Origin: Treponema sp.
GTDB lineage: Bacteria > Spirochaetota > Spirochaetia > Treponematales > Breznakiellaceae
Assembly (NCBI GenBank): GCA_031266095.1
Contig: JAISBR010000145.1
Location: forward strand, 1-5,821
DNA length: 5,821 nucleotides
Reading direction: 5' to 3'
The notes below the pieces were generated by a model. That model was not told the DNA's origin. It made no database searches and was given only the letters and a program-made list of their open reading frames with translations. This document shows, in pieces, positions 1 through 4,705 of the stretch; within the stretch, counting starts at the first letter, position 1, and the number at the start of each line of letters is the position of its first letter. The position numbers and the translations under genes are program-made.

Positions 1-60
1 GATTTCCGGATCGGGGTATGGACCTCGCCAGTATTATAAATTTCCTTTCCAACGAAGATA

Positions 61-89
61 CCCAGGAGCTTGCTCCTGGGTTCTTCATT
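61..89 (+). terminator. Hairpin with T-rich tail, likely intrinsic terminator
   Basis: A perfect 8-bp stem (CCCAGGAG at 61-68, CTCCTGGG at 73-80) closes a CTTG loop and is followed by TTCTTCATT. This fits a Rho-independent terminator for a plus-strand gene ending left of the window. The T tract is interrupted, so termination may be imperfect. GC-rich hairpins of this shape also mark the ends of IS200/IS605-type elements, but no transposase is visible here. If it is a terminator, it insulates the poly-G promoter that starts 26 bases further on. Confidence 0.5.
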
Positions 90-114
90 AAAAAACGAAA
101 ATTGAAAGGTTAAT

Positions 115-146
115 TTGACAGGGGGGGGGGGGGGGGGGGGTAGAAT
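115..146 (+). promoter_or_regulatory. Sigma-70-like promoter with a 20-G spacer, candidate phase-variable promoter
   Basis: TTGACA, identical to the -35 consensus, occupies 115-120. TAGAAT, one mismatch from the -10 consensus TATAAT, occupies 141-146. The 20 bases between them are all G. Optimal spacing for sigma-70 promoters is about 17, so the length seen here is predicted to be weak or off, and loss of two to four G residues would bring it into range. The same logic is established for Neisseria porA (poly-G) and opc (poly-C), and poly-G tracts upstream of tpr genes affect transcription in Treponema pallidum. Transcription would start near 152-154. The target is unclear: only short frames lie between here and the convergent trpB gene, so a small RNA, a small peptide or an antisense transcript are all possible. 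Confidence 0.6.
121..140 (+). repeat. Homopolymer of 20 G residues
   Basis: An uninterrupted run of 20 G, prone to slipped-strand length change and able in principle to form a G-quadruplex. The exact length may differ between cells or be uncertain in the assembly. On the minus strand it would encode six prolines near the end of a doubtful frame. Confidence 0.95.
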
Positions 147-211
147 TAGGAAGCCGCTTGTCTGCACAATATGAGCCAAGAGCCGGGCAATTCCGCTTTG
201 CGGCATTGCCC

Positions 212-226
212 TGAAGTTTTACTTCA
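212..226. repeat. Small perfect hairpin with the CTGAAGTTTT word
   Basis: TGAAGT (212-217) and ACTTCA (221-226) form a perfect 6-bp stem around a TTT loop. The decamer CTGAAGTTTT at 211-220 is also the core of the three larger hairpin repeats in this window. It could be a worn copy of that family or a coincidence. Confidence 0.35.
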
Positions 227-336
227 CAAAACTCTACCGCGGGAAAGGCTATTTTTATACCTGCCTTTGTAAAAAGCATGGAAATAGTGTAGTCCCTTTT
301 GAATTTTTGTGCAACCATTTTATTGAGAATATTGAG

Positions 337-367
337 GCTTTCCCAAAACTTCAGTTTTTGGGAAAGC
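337..367. repeat. Hairpin repeat, copy 1 (CTGAAGTTTT family)
   Basis: GCTTTCCCAAAA (337-348) and TTTTGGGAAAGC (356-367) form a perfect 12-bp stem with a 7-base loop. Read on the minus strand, the core is CCAAAAACTGAAGTTTTGG followed by GAAAGCCTC. That closely matches the copy at 3963-3999, where the core is CCAAAAGCTGAAGTTTTGG followed by AACAGCCTC. It lies 58 bases past the trpB stop and may act as a transcript end or 3' stabiliser for trpB, although no good T tract follows on either strand. The near-identity of the two copies suggests a dispersed intergenic repeat. Confidence 0.65.
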
Positions 368-424
368 AGCTTTAAATTCCGTTAAAAAACCGCAATTACA
401 CAAGCCATCGAACCGACGGGCTGC

Positions 425-1807
425 TTAAACCTTGTTCTGGGGAATATCCGGCACGGTCGCGAATCCCTGTTCCAAATCGGCGTCGGACGGTATCTGGTCC
501 GACATGGTTTTAGCGTTATAGGCCATATAGGCGGTCATATCAAAATAACCCGTCCCGGTGAGACCGAAGAGAATTGTCTTTTTCTCGCCGGTACGCTTAC
601 ATTCCAGGGCTTCGTCAATAGCCGCTTTGATGGCATGGGATGATTCAGGCGCCGGCAGTATACCCTCAACTTTGGCGAACCGTATGGCCGCGTCGAATAC
701 CTCGGTCTGTACTTCTGAACGCGCCTCCAGGTAACCGTCATGGTACAGTTTTGACAGGACCGAATTCATTCCGTGGTAGCGGAGTCCGCCCGCGTGATTG
801 GACGAGGGAATAAAACCATTGCCCAGGGTGCACATCCGTATCAGCGGCGTGGTCTTGGCGGTATCGCCGAAATCATAGGCATAATGTCCGCGGGTAAAAG
901 ACGGACAGGAAGCGGGTTCTACCGCGATAAAACGGGTTTGTGATTTTCCCTGGATTTTTTCTCCTATAAAAGGAGCGATTAAACCGCCCAGGTTTGAGCC
1001 GCCTCCGGCGCAGCCGATAATAATATCCGGCTTGATGTTGTATTTATCCATGGCCGCCTTCGTTTCCTGGCCGATGATCGACTGATGCAGCAGCACATGA
1101 TTCAACACGCTGCCCAGAACATAGCGGCATTTTTCCGTCTTGACCGCCCGTTCAATCGCTTCCGAAATAGCGCAGCCCAGGGAACCGCCGGTTTGGGGAT
1201 CCTTCTCCAGAATTTTCCGCCCCGATTCAGTGGTATTTGACGGGGACGGTATGAGGGAAGCGCCATAGGTTTCGATAAGCGCCTTCCGGTACGGTTTTTG
1301 TTCGGAACTTACCTTGACCATATATACGGTCAGTTTGATGCCGAAAAAAGCGGCGGCCATTGCCATAGCCGTACCCCACTGGCCCGCGCCCGTTTCGGTA
1401 GTAAGGAAAGAAAGTCCCTCTTCTTTCGCGTAAAATGCCTGGGCCGCGGCGGAATTTAATTTATGGGAACCGGAGGTATTGGTCCCTTCATGTTTATAGT
1501 AAATTTCCGCCGGGGTTCCCAGTTCCTTCTCCAGAAAGTAGGCGCGGATCAAGGGTGCGGGACGATATGCCTCATAAAATTCTTTGATTCCATCGGGGAT
1601 GGGGATAAATCGGGTACTGTCGTCCAGTTCCTGCTTGACACATTCCTTGCAGAATATCCCTTCAAGTTCGGCGGCGGTAACCGGCTGCAGGGTTCCCGGA
1701 TGCAGTATGGGATCCGGTTTTTCCCGCATATCGGCCCGGAGATTATACCAATGCGTAGGCTGTTCATTTTCTGAAAGATACAGCCGGGTCGGAATTTTTT
1801 TTGCCAT
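425..1807 (-). CDS. trpB: Tryptophan synthase beta chain, TrpB2 type (PLP enzyme)
   Basis: A 460-residue PLP-dependent enzyme that by family condenses indole with L-serine to give L-tryptophan in the cytoplasm. The TrpB2 signature GSHKLNSA is at 113-120, with K116 the expected PLP-binding lysine. ETGAGQWG at 138-145 carries the glutamate equivalent to the catalytic Glu of TrpB; QW here is usual for TrpB2, where classical TrpB has QH. GCAGGGSN at 265-272 is the PLP-phosphate loop. GLTGTGYFD (415-423) replaces the SGRGDKD-type end of classical TrpB. The length, greater than the roughly 400 residues of TrpB1, also fits TrpB2. The ATG is well supported: AGGAGG at 1821-1816 lies 8 bases upstream. 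No trpA or other trp gene is in the window, so indole salvage or a stand-alone role is possible. A separate promoter and palindromic operator precede it, so regulation independent of arfB is likely. Confidence 0.93.
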   Translation of the reverse strand: MAKKIPTRLYLSENEQPTHWYNLRADMREKPDPILHPGTLQPVTAAELEGIFCKECVKQELDDSTRFIPIPDGIKEFYEAYRPAPLIRAYFLEKELGTPAEIYYKHEGTNTSGSHKLNSAAAQAFYAKEEGLSFLTTETGAGQWGTAMAMAAAFFGIKLTVYMVKVSSEQKPYRKALIETYGASLIPSPSNTTESGRKILEKDPQTGGSLGCAISEAIERAVKTEKCRYVLGSVLNHVLLHQSIIGQETKAAMDKYNIKPDIIIGCAGGGSNLGGLIAPFIGEKIQGKSQTRFIAVEPASCPSFTRGHYAYDFGDTAKTTPLIRMCTLGNGFIPSSNHAGGLRYHGMNSVLSKLYHDGYLEARSEVQTEVFDAAIRFAKVEGILPAPESSHAIKAAIDEALECKRTGEKKTILFGLTGTGYFDMTAYMAYNAKTMSDQIPSDADLEQGFATVPDIPQNKV

Positions 1808-1819
1808 GGTGGTCGCCTC

Positions 1820-1845
1820 CTATGTTTCTGTGTACAGAAACATAG
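1820..1845. promoter_or_regulatory. Perfect 26-bp palindrome, candidate operator of trpB
   Basis: Arms CTATGTTTCTGT (1820-1831) and ACAGAAACATAG (1834-1845) are perfect inverted repeats of 12 bp around a 2-base centre. The palindrome overlaps the predicted -10 and transcript start and touches the Shine-Dalgarno AGGAGG (1821-1816). It is well placed as a repressor operator. If transcribed in full it would form an RNA hairpin abutting the ribosome site. I do not recognise the binding protein; it does not resemble the E. coli TrpR operator core CTAGTTAACTAG. Confidence 0.65.
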
Positions 1846-1870
1846 TGGGAAAATTCAGGCCAATTGTCAA
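1842..1870 (-). promoter_or_regulatory. Candidate promoter of trpB
   Basis: On the minus strand a perfect TTGACA (1870-1865) is followed after 17 bases by CACTAT (1847-1842), a poor -10 with three of six consensus bases. TATGTT at 1844-1839 is a better -10, but its spacing is 20. Either choice puts the transcript start inside the adjacent palindrome. The weak -10 may indicate a need for activation, or the -35 match may be partly fortuitous. Confidence 0.5.
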
Positions 1871-1878
1871 GTGCGCGC

Positions 1879-2295
1879 CTATTCCAAATCTATCTTTTGC
1901 CGCGCCGCTTTTTTCCGCCCATGGAGCTTTTTAGTCTGCAGCCGCTGTTCGCGGGCGGCCCTGCTTGGCCTGGTGGGGCGGCGGTTTTTGGGGAGTCGGG
2001 CCGCGGCGGTAATGAGAACTTCCAGACGGGAAAAGGCCCGTTCCAGGTTGATCCGCTGGGAGCGCTCTTCGTCTGAAACAACGACTATTTCGTCTTCTCC
2101 CGTGATACGCGGCGCGAGGCTTTCCTGAAGCCGGACCGTTTCCGCCCCGCTCAGTCCGGCCAGATCCGCCAGGCGGATCCGCAGTGTCACCTTGGTGTTA
2201 ACCTTATTGACATTCTGCCCGCCGGGACCGCCCGAGCGCGAGAAGTTCGCCCTGGCGGCCCTGCGGATGGATTGATACAAAAGTGAGCTGTTCAT
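1879..2295 (-). CDS. arfB: Peptidyl-tRNA hydrolase ArfB (ribosome rescue, YaeJ type)
   Basis: A 138-residue release-factor-like protein. ArfB enters stalled ribosomes that lack a stop codon in the A site and hydrolyses the peptidyl-tRNA. The class-I release-factor catalytic motif is plain: SGGPGGQNVNK at 21-31 with the GGQ at 25-27. The rest of the RF catalytic fold follows to about residue 95, including the stretch around ITGEDEIVVVSDEERSQ at 64-80. There are no stop-codon recognition domains. The C-terminal 35-40 residues are very rich in Arg, Lys and Gln (KNRRPTRPSRAAREQR, then KKLHGRKKAARQK), matching the tail ArfB threads into the empty mRNA channel. Length agrees with the family (about 140). 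The start has only a weak AGGGAA upstream. The gene sits 71 bases from the EFR1 gene and 71 from trpB, without a functional link to either. Confidence 0.92.
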   Translation of the reverse strand: MNSSLLYQSIRRAARANFSRSGGPGGQNVNKVNTKVTLRIRLADLAGLSGAETVRLQESLAPRITGEDEIVVVSDEERSQRINLERAFSRLEVLITAAARLPKNRRPTRPSRAAREQRLQTKKLHGRKKAARQKIDLE

Positions 2296-2315
2296 CTATA
2301 TTTCCCTGTCACACA

Positions 2316-2370
2316 TTAAACCGGACTTTTGCCTAACATTCCGATCGCGTTATTCGAAAGTCTGGTTTAA
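2316..2370. repeat. Long inverted repeat overlapping the EFR1 stop codon
   Basis: The 14-base arms at 2316-2329 (TTAAACCGGACTTT) and 2357-2370 (AAAGTCTGGTTTAA) are complementary apart from one position, which is a G-T wobble in the plus-strand RNA. They enclose 27 bases with a central CGATCG. The right arm contains the TAA of the EFR1 gene at 2369-2367. As RNA it could end or protect the EFR1 transcript. As DNA it resembles a small mobile repeat with terminal inverted arms. No T tract supports simple termination. Confidence 0.5.
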
Positions 2371-3179
2371 TACCCCGCCGGACCGGAGGTCCGAGTTCTG
2401 CTCCGCGGAGGCTCATTGTATTCGGATAATTCCCTGTAATTTATTGCGGGGTTTGTATATCTTCTCCGGCCTTGCGTTACATTTTTATAATTTATTGCCT
2501 TCTGCGGACAATACTGGATACACGCAACGCATTGTTCGCAATGATGTCCATATTGCGGCTTATTGTCTGCCATTTCAATATTTTTTACCGGGCACACTTC
2601 TTTGCATATGCCGCAGCCGGTACAATTACTATTGACCGTATAATTTTTGTCCATATCTGATACTTTTTTTATGAAATTATTATTGATAAATTTAAATATT
2701 CCTGTCAGTTTATTCACCGTGTTATTTTTCCTCATCTTTATTGAATCGACAATCGGAACAAGGTTTTCATTTGATTTATTGGTAATTTCTTCTATTCTTT
2801 CGCTCATGTCATAGATAATGACATAATTTGAAAACATCTGTAATTTTTGTCCGTAATTTAATTTTATACCGTGCCTGTTGAGCAATAATTCGTATAATTG
2901 ATAAACAGCATTACCGGCGGAGCCGCCATAAGTTGCAACTGAATAATAATACACATCCCCGGTGTTGTCCAAATTTACATTTTCGACAAATTCAATGACT
3001 TTTTTGGGAAGCCCCCAAAAGTAAGTTGGATAAACAAAACCGATGCTGTTGTATTTTTTTTTCAAATCAAATGGTTTGGTCATTGAAACAATTTCACAAT
3101 TTTCAAGTTCCTTTGCAATGGTTTTTGCAGCCTCCAGGCTGTTTCCGGTTCCGGAAAAATAAAATACTATGTTTTCCAT
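2367..3179 (-). CDS. EFR1-type flavodoxin-ferredoxin fusion protein
   Basis: A 270-residue cytoplasmic redox protein that probably carries FMN and two [4Fe-4S] clusters. The N-terminal half is flavodoxin-like: IVFYFSGTGNS at 4-14 is the FMN-phosphate loop and VATYGGSAGN (81-90) a second flavin-side loop. The C-terminal quarter holds two CxxCxxCxxxCP motifs, with cysteines 186/189/192/196 and 214/217/220/224. Family members (EFR1) shuttle electrons; the partner and substrate are not known here. The ATG at 3179 is chosen because AAGGGAG lies 7 bases upstream and the flavodoxin strand begins at once; an ATG 22 codons earlier adds an unrelated sequence. The gene body is clearly AT-rich (runs of AAT, AAA, ATA, TTT codons) beside GC-rich neighbours, suggesting transfer. 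The last 15 or so residues (EPPRSRTRTSGPAGY) are encoded by a GC-rich repeat and look like an added tail. Confidence 0.9.
   Translation of the reverse strand: MENIVFYFSGTGNSLEAAKTIAKELENCEIVSMTKPFDLKKKYNSIGFVYPTYFWGLPKKVIEFVENVNLDNTGDVYYYSVATYGGSAGNAVYQLYELLLNRHGIKLNYGQKLQMFSNYVIIYDMSERIEEITNKSNENLVPIVDSIKMRKNNTVNKLTGIFKFINNNFIKKVSDMDKNYTVNSNCTGCGICKEVCPVKNIEMADNKPQYGHHCEQCVACIQYCPQKAINYKNVTQGRRRYTNPAINYRELSEYNEPPRSRTRTSGPAGY
2379..2410. repeat. GC-rich double hairpin inside the EFR1 gene end
   Basis: CGGACC (2379-2384) and GGTCCG (2388-2393) form a 6-bp stem around GGA. Eight bases on, CTCCGCGGAG (2401-2410) is a perfect 10-bp palindrome. This GC-rich block encodes the Arg/Ser/Thr-rich C-terminal tail of an otherwise AT-rich gene. 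It is REP-like in shape and may be a mobile intergenic repeat that replaced the original 3' end. Confidence 0.55.
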
Positions 3180-3186
3180 AATGATT

Positions 3187-3193
3187 CTCCCTT
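3187..3193 (-). promoter_or_regulatory. Ribosome binding site that sets the EFR1 start
   Basis: On the minus strand AAGGGAG (3193-3187) precedes ATG (3179-3177) by 7 bases, which favours this start over the in-frame ATG at 3245. Confidence 0.75.
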
Positions 3194-3255
3194 GTTTTAC
3201 AAAAGTACTATTCTCCTGCTGTTTTGTCCATTGTTTTTGAACCATAATGCCGAAA

Positions 3256-3930
3256 TTACAGAAACCCCAGGCCGGGGATGATCACCATAAAGCGTCCCTG
3301 TTCCGCCCGTATCAGGAATTCCCCGTGTATTGCCACATTGCTCACCCCGAAAAAACCCCGGTTCCAGCGCAGCCCGTCAAGCGGCCATTTGAGGCCCCGG
3401 CTCGTTGCCGCCCAGGGGCCGCTGCCCAGGGGAAACACCGAAAGCAGGGCCTCCCTTTCAAGGGTCAGCGTCAAGTCCTCAGCCACGTCACTCCGGGCGT
3501 CTCCGCTTGGGCGAGGTTCAAGGCAGTGGATATCCTCAGCTCCGGTGATCCAGCGGCTGGGAGGGCGCTCCCGCTCAAACAAAGAACGTATAGCGAAAAG
3601 GTGATCGAGCCTGCCACCGCCGCCGCCCAGGAGCCACACTTCATCACAGCCCTTTTCCCGGAGCAGGGACACGGCCAATTCCGTATCGGTATAATCCTTG
3701 TCAACGCCATAGCGGAAGACCCTGTCGGCGGGATAGGCCGCAAGCCGGGCCTCGCTGTCCAGGGAGTCCATATCGCCGGTGATCCAGTCGGGCCGCAGCC
3801 CGGCCGCTTCCGCCGCGGCCAGTCCGGAATCCGCCGCTACCGCCAACGGCCTTTTCGCCGGTTCCGCAAAAAGCCGCCTGACCACATCCGGAGGCGGTCC
3901 CTCACTGCCTGTAAACACAATTCCTAACAC
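3256..3930 (-). CDS. thiN: Thiamine pyrophosphokinase
   Basis: A 224-residue cytoplasmic enzyme that by family transfers pyrophosphate from ATP to thiamine, giving thiamine diphosphate. Motifs follow in the expected order, numbered from the GTG start: ADSG at 33-36, GDMDS at 52-56, the metal-binding DKDYTDTELA at 77-86, the glycine-rich GGGGGRLDH at 102-110, then the C-terminal thiamine-binding domain with SRGLKWPLDG at 177-186 and SN at 197-198. Length fits the family (about 210-240). The GTG at 3930 is chosen because GGGAG lies 6 bases upstream and VLGIVFTGSE is the expected first strand. The longer frame needs a TTG inside a repeat hairpin. No TPP riboswitch is visible upstream. It may be the first gene of the minus-strand group; the EFR1 gene follows after 76 bases. 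No other thiamine gene is in the window, so thiamine salvage is a reasonable guess. Confidence 0.92.
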   Translation of the reverse strand: MLGIVFTGSEGPPPDVVRRLFAEPAKRPLAVAADSGLAAAEAAGLRPDWITGDMDSLDSEARLAAYPADRVFRYGVDKDYTDTELAVSLLREKGCDEVWLLGGGGGRLDHLFAIRSLFERERPPSRWITGAEDIHCLEPRPSGDARSDVAEDLTLTLEREALLSVFPLGSGPWAATSRGLKWPLDGLRWNRGFFGVSNVAIHGEFLIRAEQGRFMVIIPGLGFL

Positions 3931-3941
3931 GTCTCTCTCCC
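3931..3941 (-). promoter_or_regulatory. Ribosome binding site that sets the thiN GTG start
   Basis: On the minus strand GGGAG (3941-3937) is followed by six bases and GTG (3930-3928). The alternative TTG at 3975 lies within a hairpin repeat and has no purine-rich site in front of it. Confidence 0.7.
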
Positions 3942-3962
3942 GGCCAATACTATTTGAGGTTC

Positions 3963-3999
3963 GAGCTTGTTCCAAAAGCTGAAGTTTTGGAACAGCCTC
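3963..3999. repeat. Hairpin repeat, copy 2 (CTGAAGTTTT family)
   Basis: TGTTCCAAAA (3968-3977) and TTTTGGAACA (3985-3994) pair perfectly around the loop GCTGAAG. Pairing resumes as GAG (3963-3965) with CTC (3997-3999) after a wobble and a mismatch. It is the plus-strand-oriented relative of copy 1 at 337-367. It lies in the predicted leader of thiN, ending about 33 bases before the thiN start. Confidence 0.65.
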
Positions 4000-4002
4000 G
4001 TT

Positions 4003-4026
4003 CTTTTAAAACTTCAGTTTTGAAGC
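4003..4026. repeat. Hairpin repeat, copy 3 (degenerate)
   Basis: AAAAC (4008-4012) and GTTTT (4017-4021) pair around TTCA. The stem extends outward through CTTTT and GAAG using two G-U pairs. The core AAAACTTCAG is the reverse complement of the CTGAAGTTTT word of copies 1 and 2. It sits just beyond copy 2 in opposite orientation, so the two form a tandem inverted pair. Confidence 0.5.
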
Positions 4027-4057
4027 AGGCTCATTTTTCAACCATAACCCGATCCTG

Positions 4058-4079
4058 ATTATACTATATGGTATAGTAT
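4058..4079 (-). promoter_or_regulatory. Palindrome with a TATAAT box, candidate thiN promoter/operator
   Basis: ATACTATA (4061-4068) and TATAGTAT (4072-4079) are perfect 8-bp arms around TGG. On the minus strand TATAAT, an exact -10 consensus, occupies 4063-4058 at its edge. The -35 side has no good match (TTCCGG at 4087-4082 is the best offset), so a regulated or activator-dependent promoter for thiN is possible. The arms contain TACTA and TAGTA spaced by 7, resembling the GntR-region half-sites, where the spacing is 6. Confidence 0.4.
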
Positions 4080-4176
4080 TCCCGGAACTCCCTCAGTTAA
4101 GCGGAAAGCCCAACGCGGAGCGGAGCGCCGGGTGCGCCCATCCCTTTGGGTATCCAATTTTTTCTGAAAAAAACGA

Positions 4177-4205
4177 TTGACACATTGTACTAGTTCATTT
4201 ATATT
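4177..4205 (+). promoter_or_regulatory. Strong sigma-70-like promoter of the GntR-slipin unit
   Basis: TTGACA (4177-4182) is identical to the -35 consensus. TATATT (4200-4205), one mismatch from TATAAT, follows after exactly 17 bases. Transcription should begin near 4211-4213, practically at the first possible ATG (4214) of the GntR gene. Confidence 0.8.
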
Positions 4206-4228
4206 TGTACTAGATGAATAGTACAATG
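4183..4228 (+). promoter_or_regulatory. Three-part TTGTACTA operator across promoter and gene start
   Basis: TTGTACTAG occurs twice in direct orientation at 4185-4193 and 4205-4213, exactly 20 bases apart (about two helical turns). TAGTACAA at 4219-4226 is the inverted copy. The last two form an 8-bp inverted repeat with a 6-base gap. The outer pair extends to CATTGTACTA (4183-4192) and TAGTACAATG (4219-4228), a perfect 10-bp inverted repeat. The sites fill the -35/-10 spacer and flank the start, so bound protein should block transcription. Autorepression by the GntR protein encoded next is the simplest reading. Confidence 0.75.
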
Positions 4229-4657
4229 ACAGGAACGGAACTGAGTTTTTCCCTGGACGCGGCTAACGGCGTTCCGATTTACCGGCAGATTATCCAGCAG
4301 GTTGAATACGCGATCCTGTCCGGGCGGATGCGGCCGGGGGATAAGCTTCCTACTATTCGTTCCCTGGCGGTGGCCTTGAAGATCAATCCCAATACTATTG
4401 CCAAAGCGTATGGTGAAATGGAGATACGGGGGATCCTTACTACTCAGGTGGGGAGCGGAACGTATGTGTCGGACAAGGCGCCGTTGCTGGGAGAGGTATT
4501 GAGCGCCCAGGAGGGGCTTAACCGGAAGATCCGGGAGGTACTGGACCGTTTTGTCCAGGATATGAAGTCTCTGGGAGTGGAAGAGGGGGAGCTCCCCGAT
4601 ATTGTACGGGATTATGTGCGTAAGAATTATGGAACGGACAGCAGTGATCGCGCTTGA
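4214..4657 (+). CDS. GntR-family transcriptional repressor, YtrA-like
   Basis: A 147-residue DNA-binding protein with an N-terminal winged helix-turn-helix. PIYRQIIQQVEYAILSG at 21-37, PGDKLPTIRSLA at 41-52, the recognition helix around NPNTIAKAYGEME (58-70) and the wing GSGTYV (80-85) are typical of GntR proteins. Only about 60 residues follow, helical and charged, with no FCD, UTRA or aminotransferase domain; this short tail is the mark of the YtrA subgroup, whose genes often sit beside the membrane-protein genes they repress. The start could be ATG 4214 or ATG 4226. Neither has a Shine-Dalgarno, and the predicted transcript starts at the first ATG, so a leaderless message is possible. The operator overlaps its first codons. 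The slipin gene follows after 48 bases on the same strand and is the likely target. Confidence 0.9.
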   Translation: MNSTMTGTELSFSLDAANGVPIYRQIIQQVEYAILSGRMRPGDKLPTIRSLAVALKINPNTIAKAYGEMEIRGILTTQVGSGTYVSDKAPLLGEVLSAQEGLNRKIREVLDRFVQDMKSLGVEEGELPDIVRDYVRKNYGTDSSDRA

Positions 4658-4689
4658 CGGGGGCCTGCGTCCCGGCAAGTCCGGTAAAA

Positions 4690-4695
4690 AGGAGG
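4690..4695 (+). promoter_or_regulatory. Ribosome binding site of the slipin gene
   Basis: AGGAGG is a strong Shine-Dalgarno lying 7 bases before TTG 4703 and 10 before ATG 4706. It contrasts with the absence of any such site before the GntR gene, so slipin may be translated more strongly than its repressor from one message. Confidence 0.8.
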
Positions 4696-4705
4696 AAAAC
4701 AATTG

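Larger units (their letters stand above)
1..424. other. Intergenic region without a confident gene
   Basis: No reading frame here can be assigned to a known family. Seen: a hairpin, a poly-G promoter-like element and a repeat hairpin, listed separately. Three weak open frames exist. A plus-strand frame open from the window edge to a TAA at 111-113 could be the last codons of an upstream gene, but it runs through the hairpin. A minus-strand frame at 318-88 (76 codons, ATG, no clear Shine-Dalgarno) ends in six prolines read from the poly-C strand. A plus-strand frame at 175-375 is open for 66 codons but has no ATG, GTG or TTG at its beginning. The last two overlap antisense, so at most one is likely real. 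A 33-codon ATG frame at 171-272 also lies just downstream of the promoter, without a Shine-Dalgarno. Confidence 0.6.

Noticed and set aside
1..113. IS200/IS605 element end at the left edge
   Set aside because: The hairpin shape would fit, but no transposase or tnpB sequence is visible in the 60 bases available, so a terminator is the simpler call.
88..318. 76-codon minus-strand protein ending in a proline run
   Set aside because: No family recognised, no Shine-Dalgarno, its end is set only by the homopolymer length, and a competing open frame lies antisense. Kept as a possibility only in the intergenic entry.
3180..3245. 22-codon upstream extension of the EFR1 protein
   Set aside because: The extra residues do not resemble the family, and a good ribosome site sits directly before the later ATG.
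3247..3927. Plus-strand open frame of 226 codons
   Set aside because: Antisense to thiN throughout; Arg/Pro/Gly-rich with no recognisable domain and no ribosome site.
3931..3975. TTG start and 15-residue extension of thiamine pyrophosphokinase
   Set aside because: The TTG is inside a repeat hairpin and lacks a ribosome site; the GTG at 3930 has one at good spacing.
3931..4060. TPP riboswitch upstream of thiN
   Set aside because: The conserved CUGAGA and downstream thi-box elements are not seen; the leader holds repeat hairpins instead.
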